From CAVRUD01 sp963849635 (GTDB taxonomy: Bacteria > Chloroflexota > Chloroflexia > Thermomicrobiales > UBA6265): DNA of 64,000 nt. The stretch covers positions 124,001-188,000 of the forward strand of contig CAWKIA010000032.1 in NCBI GenBank assembly GCA_963849635.1, in the 5' to 3' direction. The translations under genes and the position numbers were made by a program. The notes below the pieces were generated by a model that was not told where the DNA came from, did not search any database, and saw nothing but the letters and a program-made list of their open reading frames with translations. Positions 53,846-63,243 of this stretch are shown here, one piece after another (positions within the stretch are counted from its first letter, which is position 1; each line of letters opens with the position of its first letter).

Positions 53846-54777
53846 GTGAGCGACATCAAGTTGTTTCGCGCCACCGGCAACCTTGTCCAGGAGTTGACCG
53901 GCACGTCCGTTGCCGTCGAGAAGTCTGCTCCAGACACTGATCGAAGGTCACCTAGATACGTTCCTGGGGGTGCGGTTTCTTGCAACGGAGCACAGCACCG
54001 GGAAGGCCCACGGCGGGCGCATCGACACGCTCGGCATCGACGAGAACAATGCCCGGTCATCATCGAGTACAAGCGGGCACTGAACGAGAACGTCATCAAC
54101 CAGGGCCTGTTCTACCTGAACTGGCTGATGGACCACCAAGCGGATTTCGAGTGGCTCGTATTGAAGAAGCTTGGGAGCGGAGGTCGCCGACGCGATCGAG
54201 TGGTCGGCGTCGCGACTACTCTGCATCGCCGGCGACTTCACGAAGTACGACGAGCACGCCATCCAGCAGATTCCGCGCAACATCGAGCTGATCCGTTACC
54301 GCCGCTACGGCGACGACTTTCTCCTGCTCGAATTGGTCAACGCCACGGCCGGAGCGACCGCCGAGACGGCTCCCGGAGTCGAAACCGGAAGCACGGGAGG
54401 TGGGGGCAAAAAGACCTCCGGAAAGACCGTCTCCGACAGGATCGAACAGGCGCCCCAGGATGTCGGGATCGATACGAATCACTCAGAGCGATGATCATGG
54501 CGCTCGGCGACGACGTGCAGGAGGGCGAACTCATGCTCTACATCGCGTTCCGGCGTATCAAGAATTTCGCCTGTGTGGAGGTTCACCCGCAACTCAAGAC
54601 GGGTGGTGGTCTACGTCAAAGTCAATCCGGAAGACGTGCAGCTGGAGCAAGGATTCACCCGGCGACGTGCGGCCATCGGACATTTCGGCACCGGCGATCT
54701 TGAAATCGTGATCGACGATGACGCTGACCTGGAGCGCGCCAAGCCGCTGCATCGTCAAGAGCTACGAGATCAGCTAG
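53846..54777 (+). CDS. DUF91/NucS-like nuclease fused to DUF5655, multiple frameshifts
   Basis: A GTG at 53846 (GGGGAGG upstream) starts SDIKLFRATGNLVQELTGTS. Breaks near 53925, 54045, 54175, 54485, 54600 and 54750 separate segments that together form about 310 residues: LIEGHLDTFLGVRFL, GGRIDTLGIDENN followed by PVIIEYKRALNENVINQGLF (D ... ExK, the PD-(D/E)xK nuclease motif, as in NucS/DUF91 proteins), SRLLCIAGDFTKYDEHAIQQ, then a DUF5655-type end (LMLYIAFRRIKNFACVEVHP, IGHFGTGDLEIVIDDDADLE, SYEIS) with TAG at 54775-54777. It probably binds or cuts DNA in repair or defence. The dense breaks leave open whether it is intact in the organism. Confidence 0.7.
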
Positions 54778-54859
54778 GGGCCAAGCAAAATCCCTGGCGT
54801 ACAATCGACAGGACAGGCGTTCGCATCCCGCATCCCGGTTTCCCGACAAGGCACGGCCA

Positions 54860-55324
54860 ATGGCGCTCAACACCCCCGTTCGCATCGATCCCACCCCGTT
54901 CCTCGCCGCCAGCCGCGATGAGATCGCGGCCACGCTGCCGGAACCGCTTGCCTCGCTCGCCGACGCGATCGTCCACTCCCGGCGCATCCTCGCGTGGCCG
55001 GATGATTGGGACGACGAGGGCAGCCCCGGATATGACGAGCGGGTCTGGCTCCGCGCGGTCGGCTTCCTACTCTCCAACGCCGTCCAACTCTGGAACGACC
55101 GCGGCCTCGCCATCCCCGCGCCGGATATCGGACCGGGATCCTACGGGAGCATCGCCCTCGACTGGCGGCCGGGACCGCGCGAGTTGTTGCTCGATATCCC
55201 CGTCGACGAGCATGCCCCGGCGAAGTTTTACGGGGACGACGGCAACTTCGGCCACGTCGTCAAGGGCAGCCTCGACCTCGCGGACGACAATTCCTGGCTG
55301 ATGCTGTGGTTGGCGTCGGCGTGA
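54860..55324 (+). CDS. Hypothetical protein (GSI-LDW family pattern), first of a coupled pair
   Basis: 154 residues. Recognisable features are WDDEGSPGYDERVWLRAVGF followed by PDIGPGSYGSIALDWRPGPR and ELLLDIPVDEHAPAKFYGDD. I have seen this arrangement (a W-D-x-x-G-A helix then a P-x-I..GGI.L.W beta strand) in small uncharacterised proteins of two-gene units, but I cannot name a family or function. Its stop overlaps the GTG start of the next gene (GTGA), which indicates coupled translation. Confidence 0.7.
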   Translation: MALNTPVRIDPTPFLAASRDEIAATLPEPLASLADAIVHSRRILAWPDDWDDEGSPGYDERVWLRAVGFLLSNAVQLWNDRGLAIPAPDIGPGSYGSIALDWRPGPRELLLDIPVDEHAPAKFYGDDGNFGHVVKGSLDLADDNSWLMLWLASA

Positions 55325-55725
55325 CATCCTGGTCTGCCGAGGAGATTCCCGACGACGCAACACTCTACATGCGCATCCACCGGCAGTACATCAAACCCGA
55401 TGGTTCGCTCCAGAGCGGCTGCTTTAGGAACCGGCCCGACGACTCCGGAGGAATGTCCACGGACTGGGACCGGTACGCGACACCCCACGATACCCGGGCT
55501 CGTGCGCGTCGGCCGCACGAGAATGCCGTCATCGCGATGAATGCCGGGCAGATCCGGACGATCCCCGACCAGTCGATCCAGCACAGTCCCATTTCTGGCC
55601 ACGCTGACGTGCCAGACAATCGGGCGCACACAGACATCCACGGACCAAAGGAGCAGGATCCTGAGGTTCGTCGCCGCTTCCAGCGGATCGCGACATTCGT
55701 GCTGCCTCTTCCGGCAGGCGAATAG
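55321..55725 (+). CDS. Hypothetical protein, second of the coupled pair
   Basis: 134 residues from a GTG at 55321 that overlaps the upstream stop by four bases. Visible features: LYMRIHRQYIKPDGSLQSGC, then MSTDWDRYATPHDTRARA and ISGHADVPDNRAHTDIHGPK. The L-x-R-R-I-H ... S.F....MS.D pattern suggests a small enzyme or toxin-like protein, but I cannot place it in a family. The coupling makes joint function with 54860 likely. A toxin-antitoxin or similar two-component unit is one option, not shown. Confidence 0.68.
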   Translation: MTSWSAEEIPDDATLYMRIHRQYIKPDGSLQSGCFRNRPDDSGGMSTDWDRYATPHDTRARARRPHENAVIAMNAGQIRTIPDQSIQHSPISGHADVPDNRAHTDIHGPKEQDPEVRRRFQRIATFVLPLPAGE

Positions 55726-55821
55726 CGGATCGCCGATAGACACGACAGAGCGAAGCTTCGAGGACATCGTCACCGGGCGCTTAGCTTCATCCGGCTGGCT
55801 GAAGCACGACTCTTAAATCCG

Positions 55822-57066
55822 TCAGACGAGGTCTTCTCCGAAGTACCTTCGGCGAGCGCCTTCGTCGGCCACCAGGCCGTCGGGGCCACGCGCCGCGATC
55901 AAGGCAAACCCTCCCAGGGTGGGATCTTGGTCCTTCGCCCGCTTGTGACCATCGCGCAGGCGGTCGGCCATGTCACCCTCCTCGGCGCCGAGGACGGCGT
56001 GCCATCGATCGTAGGCGCGCACCGCCGCGTAGTAACCACATCGTCGAGTCGCGAACTCCGCGATGGCGGCGCCCCAATCGCGCCCGTCCAGTAGCAGCTC
56101 GCTCAAGACCCTGACATCGTGGAAGAGCAACGCCGTGCCATGGCCCTGAGTTGGATCGGGAGCGCCCGCGGCGTCGCCAATCAAGACCACACCCTCGCTC
56201 GCGACCCGGCTCGCCCAAATATCGTTGTTGGCGAAGAATCCGATCGGTCCGGCCTGTTGGACATCGGCGAGGGCGCCTTCGGGCATGTGTTCCGCCGCCA
56301 CCGAGAGGAGCGCGGCAAGCGACCGGTCGGCACCGGACGCGCGCAACGCCCCAGCCGGCATCCGCAAGTACAGACGTGTCGTGTCAGGCGCGACGGCAAA
56401 CCAGTTGACAGCGACGTTCGGCATCGACATGAAATTGTCGGTGTCGCGATCGTCCGTCCGCACACCGGTCAAAAGCACGCCGCCGAACCGGTGATGCTCG
56501 GGATCGGCGACCGTCTCGCCGCCAGTCCAGTGACGCACCTTCGAGTGCTTGCCATCCGCACCGACAACCAGCCGGGCGGCGAACTCAGACTGGCAATCAC
56601 CCTGAGCGACAGTGACCGAAGACACGCCATTCCGCGCAAAGGCGACCGCCTTGGCAGACCGGACCATCGTTGCCCCTTGCTCCGCCGCCCAGGCAAATGC
56701 GGCCTCCTGGAGACGAACATGCGAGAAGCCTCGCTCCGGCGCGCCATCGATCGAGTCGCTCTCCCAGGCAAACGTCTCCGCCGCTTGACGCCCTTCGTAG
56801 CGCCGCATCCCGGTCAACTCGATGCCGCCAGCCTCCTTTAGGAGGTGCTCCACGCCGAGCCGGCGCGCATCGGCAACCCCATAGGGCCAGGTGGCCTCGC
56901 CTCTGACCCGGTCGCGAAACCGTTCCTCCTTTTCGAGAACGAGTACGCCCAGCCCGGATCTCGCCAAGACCCCGGCCAGGATCGAACCGGCGATGCCACC
57001 ACCCACAACAATGACGTCAAAACGCTTGCCGGCCTCATGTCGATCCCCCGCAGATGACAACATCAA
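55822..57066 (-). CDS. FAD-dependent monooxygenase (PHBH/FAD_binding_3 family)
   Basis: 414 residues. The FAD-binding GxGxxG is FDVIVVGGGIAGSILAGVLA at residue 16-35, followed by LVLEKEERFRDRVRGEA. The DG motif reads LVVGADGKHSKVRHW, and the GD motif with flavin-ribityl contacts is VVLIGDAAGAPDPTQGHGTA. The LRMPAGALRASGAD region covers the substrate domain. It belongs to the aromatic-hydroxylase or halogenase-like class that uses NAD(P)H and oxygen. No pathway partner is adjacent. The next gene on this strand is the disrupted LuxR regulator, about 500 bp upstream. Confidence 0.9.
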   Translation of the reverse strand: MMLSSAGDRHEAGKRFDVIVVGGGIAGSILAGVLARSGLGVLVLEKEERFRDRVRGEATWPYGVADARRLGVEHLLKEAGGIELTGMRRYEGRQAAETFAWESDSIDGAPERGFSHVRLQEAAFAWAAEQGATMVRSAKAVAFARNGVSSVTVAQGDCQSEFAARLVVGADGKHSKVRHWTGGETVADPEHHRFGGVLLTGVRTDDRDTDNFMSMPNVAVNWFAVAPDTTRLYLRMPAGALRASGADRSLAALLSVAAEHMPEGALADVQQAGPIGFFANNDIWASRVASEGVVLIGDAAGAPDPTQGHGTALLFHDVRVLSELLLDGRDWGAAIAEFATRRCGYYAAVRAYDRWHAVLGAEEGDMADRLRDGHKRAKDQDPTLGGFALIAARGPDGLVADEGARRRYFGEDLV

Positions 57067-57582
57067 AGAGTCCCAGACGAATCGTTGCTCTGCTTTTCCA
57101 TTGGGTTGGCGGTCCGTCGACGAACACCCAGCGGTGTATTGCCTATCCGTGCTGCCGCTCCATTGCGGTATCCTGGACTGAGCTGGTGCTCAGCTGAGCG
57201 AACGAGCGACGTGATCGATGGCGGAGGCGGGAGTCAAATGGACGCGACCATCCGCGACGGCTCGCCGGTGGACCTGGACCGGGCAGCCAAGGCAACACGG
57301 CGGTCGCGGGCGGCAGTCTCGAGCAAGTCACGGTGACGCACCTGGCGGAGGCAATTTCGGCTGGGGTGATCATCATGGGGCTCCTTTACTGGCGCGATCC
57401 GATTCCCAGATTCATCGCCGAGGAGAGGCGCCCGCGAGATCCGGCTATCCGGACGCAGATCGAGCATGGGCCGCCACTGCGTTGAGCGCATCCGAAGAGA
57501 ATCCGGATTCTTGGGAACATCGAGAACGCAAGGCGATCCGTAGAAAGTACGGAGCGCGGACTCCAGTTAGATGAGGTCTGGA
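57067..57582. other. Intergenic region; short frame with a membrane-like segment
   Basis: No gene is well supported. A plus-strand frame from a GTG at 57333 to 57485 encodes about 50 residues with a hydrophobic segment (AISAGVIIMGLLYWRDPIPR), and an upstream frame (57238-57336) may belong to it through an indel. Without homology it stays a guess. The region lies between divergent gene ends. Confidence 0.3.
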
Positions 57583-58570
57583 CTACAAGTCCTCGCGGGC
57601 GGCGAGCTCGGCGGCCTCGCGGCGGTTGGCGACGCCGAGCTTAGTCAGGATGCGCTCGACGTGGGTCCCGACTGTGCGCTAACCGATCGACAGCTTCGCT
57701 GCGATCTCGGGGTCGGTCAAGCGCTGAGCCAGGAGCGCGAGCACTCCTGCTCTCGGCGGGTCAGGCCAAAGTCGCGGCGTTCGCCCTCGGATCGCGTCCC
57801 ATCTCGACCGGCGAGCGGCACCACCACCCCGCTCGAAGGCGTCGACGCGGACCCGGACAGCTCGACGGGGCGACCGTGCGCCACCGCCAACGCAGCGTCC
57901 AGGGACAGTGAGCGCCCCACCGCCAGCGCTTGGTCGAACTCGGCCTCGCCGAGGGCCAGGCTGACGTCTCCATCGTCTGATCGAACTGGAAGTCGAATGG
58001 CAACACGCGCCGCCCGGTCAGCGCAAGCTGAGCGTCGGCGGCTCCGAGGAGGTGGCCAGCGCGGTACGGATCGCCTCGGGCCAACGCCACCCCGGCGAAC
58101 CCTGCCAGACCGTTCCCCAACCACCAGGCGTCCGCGAGGTCGATGGCGGTGCTCAACGTTTCCGCGAAAACTGTGCCGCACCAGCCGGATCGCCGCGCTC
58201 GATGCGGACCCAGGCGAGCGTCGTCAGTGTGATCGCGACATGGCGCGGAGAACCCGCCGCCCGCAACAGTTCCAAAGACTCCTCGGAAAGCTGCCACGCA
58301 TCGATCGAAGTCACCGACGTGATAGAAGGACCCACCCAAATTTTGCAGGACCAGTCCGGTTATAAACCGATTGGATTGCCGGCGGGCGATGACGGCCCCA
58401 TCTTCGTAGCGGACGATCGCCTCGTCGTACTGTTGGGTATATTCCGCGATCTCGCCAAAGTAGTAGCACGCGTAGGCAGCGATATCGTCGTCGCCGTGGG
58501 CCTCGGCTAGCCGGCGGCTTTCGCGCAGCGCCACCTCGGCGCCCGAGTCGTCCCCGGAGGCCCACCTGAA

Positions 58571-59976
58571 TCTTGGGTAAGCTGCGGCGGTGCGGCGCCT
58601 GGGCCGTGCGCTGACCGCCCCGGAGGTCCCCGCCGATGGTCGCCCCCTCGCCTGCCCGTGCCCGTCGATCGCCGCCACCTGACGCGGTTCTGGTCGATCG
58701 CGTCGAGGCGCTGCTTGCCGATTTGGTCGCCGCCTGGTCCCGGACCCGACCGCGGCGGGCCGTCACCGCGGTCGGCCGCCGATCCTGCCGGGGCTGCTGC
58801 TGTGGAGCGGCCTGCTCGTCTGCGTCCTGCGCGGTCTCTCCAGCCAACTGGAGGTGTGGCGCCTGCTGAGCGCCGCCGGCCTCTGGCACTTCCCGACCGT
58901 CCCGTCTCCGACGACGCGGTCTACCGGCGGCTGGAGCGCGAGGGCGAGTCGGCGATGGCCGGGCTCTTCGCCGACCTGACCGCGCTGCTGCTGGCCCGCC
59001 CGCCGGCCCGGCCGACCGCACGTTGGTCCCCTTCGCCGCCGAGGTCGTCGCCGTCGACGAGACGACCCTCGACCGGGTGGCGCGCACGCTGCCGGCCTGC
59101 GCGGGCTGCCCCCCGGCGACGACCGGCTGCTGCCGGGCAAGCTGGCCGGCCTCTTCGACGTCCGCCGCAGCTCTGGCGGGAAATCCGGCCCGGCCCGAGG
59201 CCCGCCAGAATGAGAAGGTGGCCGCCGCGACCTGGCCGCCACCTGCCGCTGAGAGCCTCATCCTCTGCGACCTGGGCTACTTCGCCTTCGCCTGGTTCGA
59301 CGACCTGACCGACGCCGGGCAGTGGTCAGTCGCCGCCTGCGCGCCAAGACCAGCTACGAGACGATCCACGCCTTCTACCACGACGGGGAGACGCTGGATG
59401 CCTGGTCTGGCTCGGCAAGCACCGCTCCGACCGTACCAAACATGCGGTGCGTCTCGTCCAGTTCCGGCATGGCCAAGCGCTCCACCGCTACATCACTAAC
59501 GTCCTGGATCCCCACCTGCTCCCTCTGCCGAGGTCGCGCGGCTCTACGCCGCCGCTGGGATACGAAATGGCTGTCAACCTGGTCAAGACCCACCTCGGCC
59601 TCCAGTTGCTCTGGTCGGCAAGCCGCCGTCGTCGGCGCCAGGTCTGGGCGGTGCTCGCCGTCGCCAGGTGTGCAGGCGCTGCGGGGCGAGGTGGCGGCGC
59701 GGGCGGGGGTCGACACCTTCGCGGTCTCGCTGCCGCTCCTGGTCCGCTACCTGCCCCAGTACGCCGCCGCGGTCTCGACCCGGTCGCCGCCTTCGTCGCC
59801 GATGGCCGCCGCTTGGGCTTCACGCCCTCCCGCCGGACCCAAATCGTCACGCCCACCATCCCCGCCACCCATCTGCGCCCGCCGCCGGACGGGCTGGTCC
59901 TCCGCCGCACGCCCCGCTACGCGCGCAAGGACTGACTGCGGCCTCCGCCCCTGGCACTCAACCCACTTACCAGCCC
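58571..59976 (+). mobile_element. IS4-family-like insertion sequence
   Basis: About 1.4 kb inserted in the LuxR regulator gene. The ends share GGTAAG (58576-58581) and its complement CTTACC (59966-59971), with weaker matches further in (GTG and GGG blocks), consistent with degenerate terminal inverted repeats. No target-site duplication could be defined. It contains one transposase gene with several frame breaks. Confidence 0.65.
58636..59935 (+). pseudogene. IS4-like DDE transposase, frameshifted
   Basis: Segments from all three plus frames form one transposase of about 430 residues: PDAVLVDRVEALLADLVAAW, SDDAVYRRLEREGESAMAGL, AAEVVAVDETTLDRVARTL (first catalytic Asp), SLILCDLGYFAFAWFDDLTD (second Asp), AKTSYETIHAFYHDGETLDA, RLVQFRHGQALHRYITNVLD, DTKWLSTW/YEMAVNLVKTHLGL (the Glu region), AAFVADGRRLGFTPSRRTQI and RRTPRYARKD at the end. 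The order and spacing fit the IS4-type DDE fold. Many indels mean it cannot be translated as sequenced. Confidence 0.7.
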
Positions 59977-61549
59977 CCTGTGAACGAAACCAGCGCGAGC
60001 GCCCGCGACCTCGACGTCCCGGCGCCACTAGCGAGGACACGCTCGAACCAGTCGACGGCCTCGCTTAGCCGGCTTCGGGTCCACCAGGGGTGGTGGAGCC
60101 CGCTGGCCATGCGGAGCGCCGATTCCGCCTGACCGGATCCCACAAGCCAGCCCAGAGCAGCACGTGCGTTCGGGAGTTCAGCGTCCGCCCGCTCGATCCA
60201 GTCACCGTGCCACGCCTCCGGGCCAAGCGGGTCCCATTGCGTCACCAACGTCAGGCACCAGGCGGCATGCCGCTCCCGGATCACGTCCGCTTCGCCACTC
60301 GCCTCCAGCAACTCTGATGCGAATTCGCGGACAGTCTCGTACATGCCGAAGCGAGGCTCGGCCCCCGAATTCCTGGGACCCTTGCTGTCCAATCGGTGTA
60401 CCAGGCTCTGGTAAGCAAGCGCCTCGATACCGGCCAGCAGGTCATCGCCCGAGTCACCTGGATTCCCAACGACGGACCCGGCGGCATCGAGCGTGAACCC
60501 ACCGGCGAAAACGGCAAGCTGCCGAAAGATCGTTCGCTGCGCAGGCTCCAGGAGGTCGTAACTCCAGGCGATGGCGTCGCGCATGGTCCGGAGCCGGGCT
60601 GGACTATCTCGCGGGCCGCCGGTCAGGAGCGGCAATCGACGATCGAGTCGGGAAGAAGCGCCTCCGGCGGAAACAGACGGATCTTGGCGGCCGCCAGTTC
60701 GATCGCCAGCGGCAGCCCATCCAGGCGACGGCAAATCTCGGCGATCGCGACTGCATGCCCTCCGGTCAGGACAAAGCCAGGGTCGGCCGCTCTGACCCGC
60801 TGGACAAACAGGGCGACCGATGCGACGGCGGCAATCTCGCTGACATATTCGGCCTGATCGACACCAGCCACCGGCACCGCCAGTGGCTCCACCGGGAGGA
60901 GATGCTCGCCACGGACATCAAGGGGGGCGCGACTCGTCACCAGCACCTGGAGGGCAGGGCAAGCCTCCAGGAGGGCCGAGATTTCGGGGGCGGCGTCGAG
61001 CACCTGCTCGAAGTTGTCCAGCACCAACAGCCGTTGGTCGGTCTTCAGAGTGGCGGCAAGCCGGATCGAGAGGGCTGCTCACCCGTCTCTCGAACGTCGA
61101 GCGCCTGCGCAAGCGTCGGCAGGACCAGGGCGGGGTCACGGATCGATGAGAGATCGACAAAGACCGATCCACCCGCGAAGGACGCGGTCAACTGATGGGC
61201 GATCTCCAGAGTGAGGCGGGTCTTGCCAACCCCGCCGGGTCCGATCAGGGTCAGGAGCGGGACGGCTTCATCGAGCAGCAATGCGCGCGCGGCGGCCAAC
61301 TCCGCCGCCCGCCCAATGAGGGGAGTGCGCGGAAGCCGAAGGGAGAACGACGAGCCAACTGGCGGTGAGAGGGACATCGCAGTAAGCCCTGGCGGATGGG
61401 TTTTCGATCGAGCGCGGCCATCATGCGCCGCCAGGCCAGACGAGTCAACCAGGGCCAGGCCAGGCCACCGGGTGCGCCCGCGAGTACCATCTCCACCGTT
61501 CGCCTATCGAAAAGGGAACCTGGTCGTTACCCGCTTTAGGGGATAAGCA

Positions 61550-62134
61550 ATGAACATGGTCCCGCCGCCGGAATCGATCATGACCGTCCTGTTCGATCCG
61601 GGCGAGCCCATTTGGTCCAAGTTGCTGCGGACGGTGGTGATCTACCTTGTCCTCCTGATCCTGCTCCGGATCGGCGGTAAGCGGGAACTCGGGCAGCTCT
61701 CCACTCTCGATCTGGTCGTCCTGCTCCTGCTTTCCAACACCGTCCAGAACGCGATCATCGGCAACGAGTATTCGCTGACCGGCGGCATCATCGGCGCCGT
61801 CGTCCTGATCTTCCTGGACAAGCTGCTCTCCCGGATCTCCTACAACGTCCCCGCCCTTGCCCGGCTGATCGGCGGCAATCCCACCCCCCTGATCGCCGAC
61901 GGCAATCTCCTGCCCAACAACATGCGCAAGCAGGGCATCACGCCGGAAGAGCTGGCTGCCCTCTGCCGCCTGCAGGGCATCGACCGCATGGAGGAAGTCG
62001 AAACCGCCACCCTGGAGGTCAACGGCACAGTCACGGTCCGCCCCCGCCACCCCACCCCGAACGAGCGCGCCCAGGCCGAAATCCTGGCCCGCCTGTCCGC
62101 CATCGAACACCTGCTTCGTGGCAACACCCCATAG
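61550..62134 (+). CDS. DUF421 (YetF-like) membrane protein
   Basis: 194 residues starting after AGGGGATAAGCA. Three hydrophobic segments lie in the first 90 residues (LRTVVIYLVLLILLRIGGKR, LDLVVLLLLSNTVQNAIIG, GGIIGAVVLIFLDKLLSRIS). The cytosolic domain carries the YetF signatures LIGGNPTPLIADGNLLPNNM and RKQGITPEELAALCRLQGID, ending with an oligomerisation helix. The RIGGKRELGQLSTLDLVVLL block is diagnostic. YetF-like proteins assemble in membranes; a role in lipid or germinant handling is known only for a few spore-former relatives. Confidence 0.9.
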   Translation: MNMVPPPESIMTVLFDPGEPIWSKLLRTVVIYLVLLILLRIGGKRELGQLSTLDLVVLLLLSNTVQNAIIGNEYSLTGGIIGAVVLIFLDKLLSRISYNVPALARLIGGNPTPLIADGNLLPNNMRKQGITPEELAALCRLQGIDRMEEVETATLEVNGTVTVRPRHPTPNERAQAEILARLSAIEHLLRGNTP

Positions 62135-62154
62135 GGGCGCGATGCATCGCGCCC
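62131..62154. repeat. GTAGGGGC-family palindrome (ATAGGGGCGC...)
   Basis: GGGCGCGATGCATCGCGCCC at 62135-62154 is a perfect 20-bp palindrome preceded by ATAGG. It lies in the convergent gap between the DUF421 and SRPBCC genes and may act as a hairpin for both. Confidence 0.7.
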
Positions 62155-62173
62155 ACGTTCCTCACGCGATCGT

Positions 62174-62779
62174 TCAGGCCTGGCAACTAGGCACGATTCT
62201 CCGCCCCCCTACGCCGGCTATCCGGGCACCGACGGCTTGCGCGAACGCGATCGAATCCTTTCCGATACCGTGCTCCACGTAGACCTTCATCAGCGCGAGC
62301 GCCTCACCCCACCCGATCGCGCAGTCGATGTTGGCTCTGCGCCCGGCGGGCGTGTCCCGATAGCCGTAATCGCGCAGATGGACGGTCGTCCCGTCACGGT
62401 CCGGGACGAAGTCGATCTCGACCGTTGTCAGGTAAGGCTGGGTCTCCCCATCCGCCCCGCCTTCCCCATCCCACCCGAAGACGATCCTCCTCGGCCGATC
62501 AGCCGCGTAGACCGGCACGGTCGACGCCCCGGTGTATTGGTGTGGCCCCCAATCCTGCCAGCGCCAGGTCATCTCCCCACCTGGCCGCGGATCCGACACG
62601 GTCCCGTTGGTGAACCACCCGCCCAGCCCCTCGGCCGTGGTCATCGCGTCGTAGACCCGCTCCGGTTCCGCCCGCACGAAGACGCTGTGCCGGATCTCGC
62701 CGACAACTTGCGCGTCGACGCTGGCCGTGCCGTCCGGTGTCGCGGGGGGCATGGCTATCTGGTGCTCGTTTGTGGCCAT
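62174..62779 (-). CDS. SRPBCC domain protein (AHSA1-like)
   Basis: The ATG at 62779 (AGGAAC upstream) gives 201 residues; a longer frame reaches 62833 and overlaps the ArsR gene. HSVFVRAEPERVYDAMTTAE begins the SRPBCC fold, GLGGWFTNGTVSDPRPGGEM and IVFGWDGEGG follow, and LTTVEIDFVPDRDGTTVHLR is the typical late strand. AHSA1-type SRPBCC proteins bind hydrophobic ligands. It is the third gene of a minus-strand operon with the ArsR regulator and another SRPBCC gene. Confidence 0.83.
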   Translation of the reverse strand: MATNEHQIAMPPATPDGTASVDAQVVGEIRHSVFVRAEPERVYDAMTTAEGLGGWFTNGTVSDPRPGGEMTWRWQDWGPHQYTGASTVPVYAADRPRRIVFGWDGEGGADGETQPYLTTVEIDFVPDRDGTTVHLRDYGYRDTPAGRRANIDCAIGWGEALALMKVYVEHGIGKDSIAFAQAVGARIAGVGGRRIVPSCQA

Positions 62780-62829
62780 GGGTTGGGTTCCTATCGTGGT
62801 TTTCGGGGGCTGGCGTCTGGGCGCAGCCC

Positions 62830-63228
62830 TCACTCCTCGACCAGCCGCTTCAGCGCGGCGATCCGGCGGTTCCAGCGGTCCTCGATCCCGGCCAGCCAGC
62901 CGGTGGCCGCGGTAAGAGCGCCAGGCGCCAGGGAGTAGTGCCGTTCTCGACCCATTTTCTGGTCAGTCACCAGTCCGGCCTCGGCCAGCACCCGCAGGTG
63001 CTTACTCGCCGCCTGCCGCGTGATCGGCAGCCCGGCATGCAGAGCGGTGATCGTGGCCGGGCCATCCGCCAGCCGCTCCAGCATCCGCCGCCGGGTAGGA
63101 TCTGCGAGGGCCAGGAAGACCGGCTCAGCGCCACGCTCAGCCGACAGCCGCGACGATCCCGAGTGGCCCAAATGGGCAGCCCGGCCACCGAGTTCTTCAC
63201 CATTCGGATCGTCACGGCCTGTCGACAA
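62830..63228 (-). CDS. ArsR-family transcriptional regulator
   Basis: 132 residues. After a variable 30-residue N-terminus comes the winged helix: VFLALADPTRRRMLERLADG, then ITALHAGLPITRQAASKHLR and VLAEAGLVTDQKMGRERHYS, a standard ArsR/SmtB pattern without the metal-binding Cys set (no CVC motif in helix 3). It belongs to the group that typically travels with SRPBCC/AHSA1 genes and senses other signals. The gene lies between two SRPBCC genes and probably represses the operon through the twin palindromes at 63727-63789. Confidence 0.9.
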   Translation of the reverse strand: MSTGRDDPNGEELGGRAAHLGHSGSSRLSAERGAEPVFLALADPTRRRMLERLADGPATITALHAGLPITRQAASKHLRVLAEAGLVTDQKMGRERHYSLAPGALTAATGWLAGIEDRWNRRIAALKRLVEE

Positions 63229-63243
63229 AGCGATCTCTCCAGA

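Larger units (their letters stand above)
57583..61377 (-). pseudogene. LuxR-type NB-ARC/TPR regulator split by an IS4-like element
   Basis: The 5' part is at 59967-61377: TPLIGRAAELAAARALLL, LTLIGPGGVGKTRLTLEIAH (P-loop), LLVLDNFEQVLDAAPEISAL, ICRRLDGLPLAIELAAAKIR, MRDAIAWSYDLLEPAQRTIF, FRQLAVFAGGFTLDAAGSVV, with frame breaks near 61040 and 60640. It ends abruptly in FTGGW-stop at 59967. The 3' part resumes at 58564 (WASGDDSGAEVALRESRRLA, YFGEIAEYTQQYDEAIVRYE) and reaches a LuxR helix-turn-helix (FGLTRREQE, then THVERILTKLGVANRREAAE), where a TAG at 57679-57681 falls inside the motif. The insertion and this stop make loss of function likely. It was probably a STAND transcription factor like the one at 34097. 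Confidence 0.8.
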
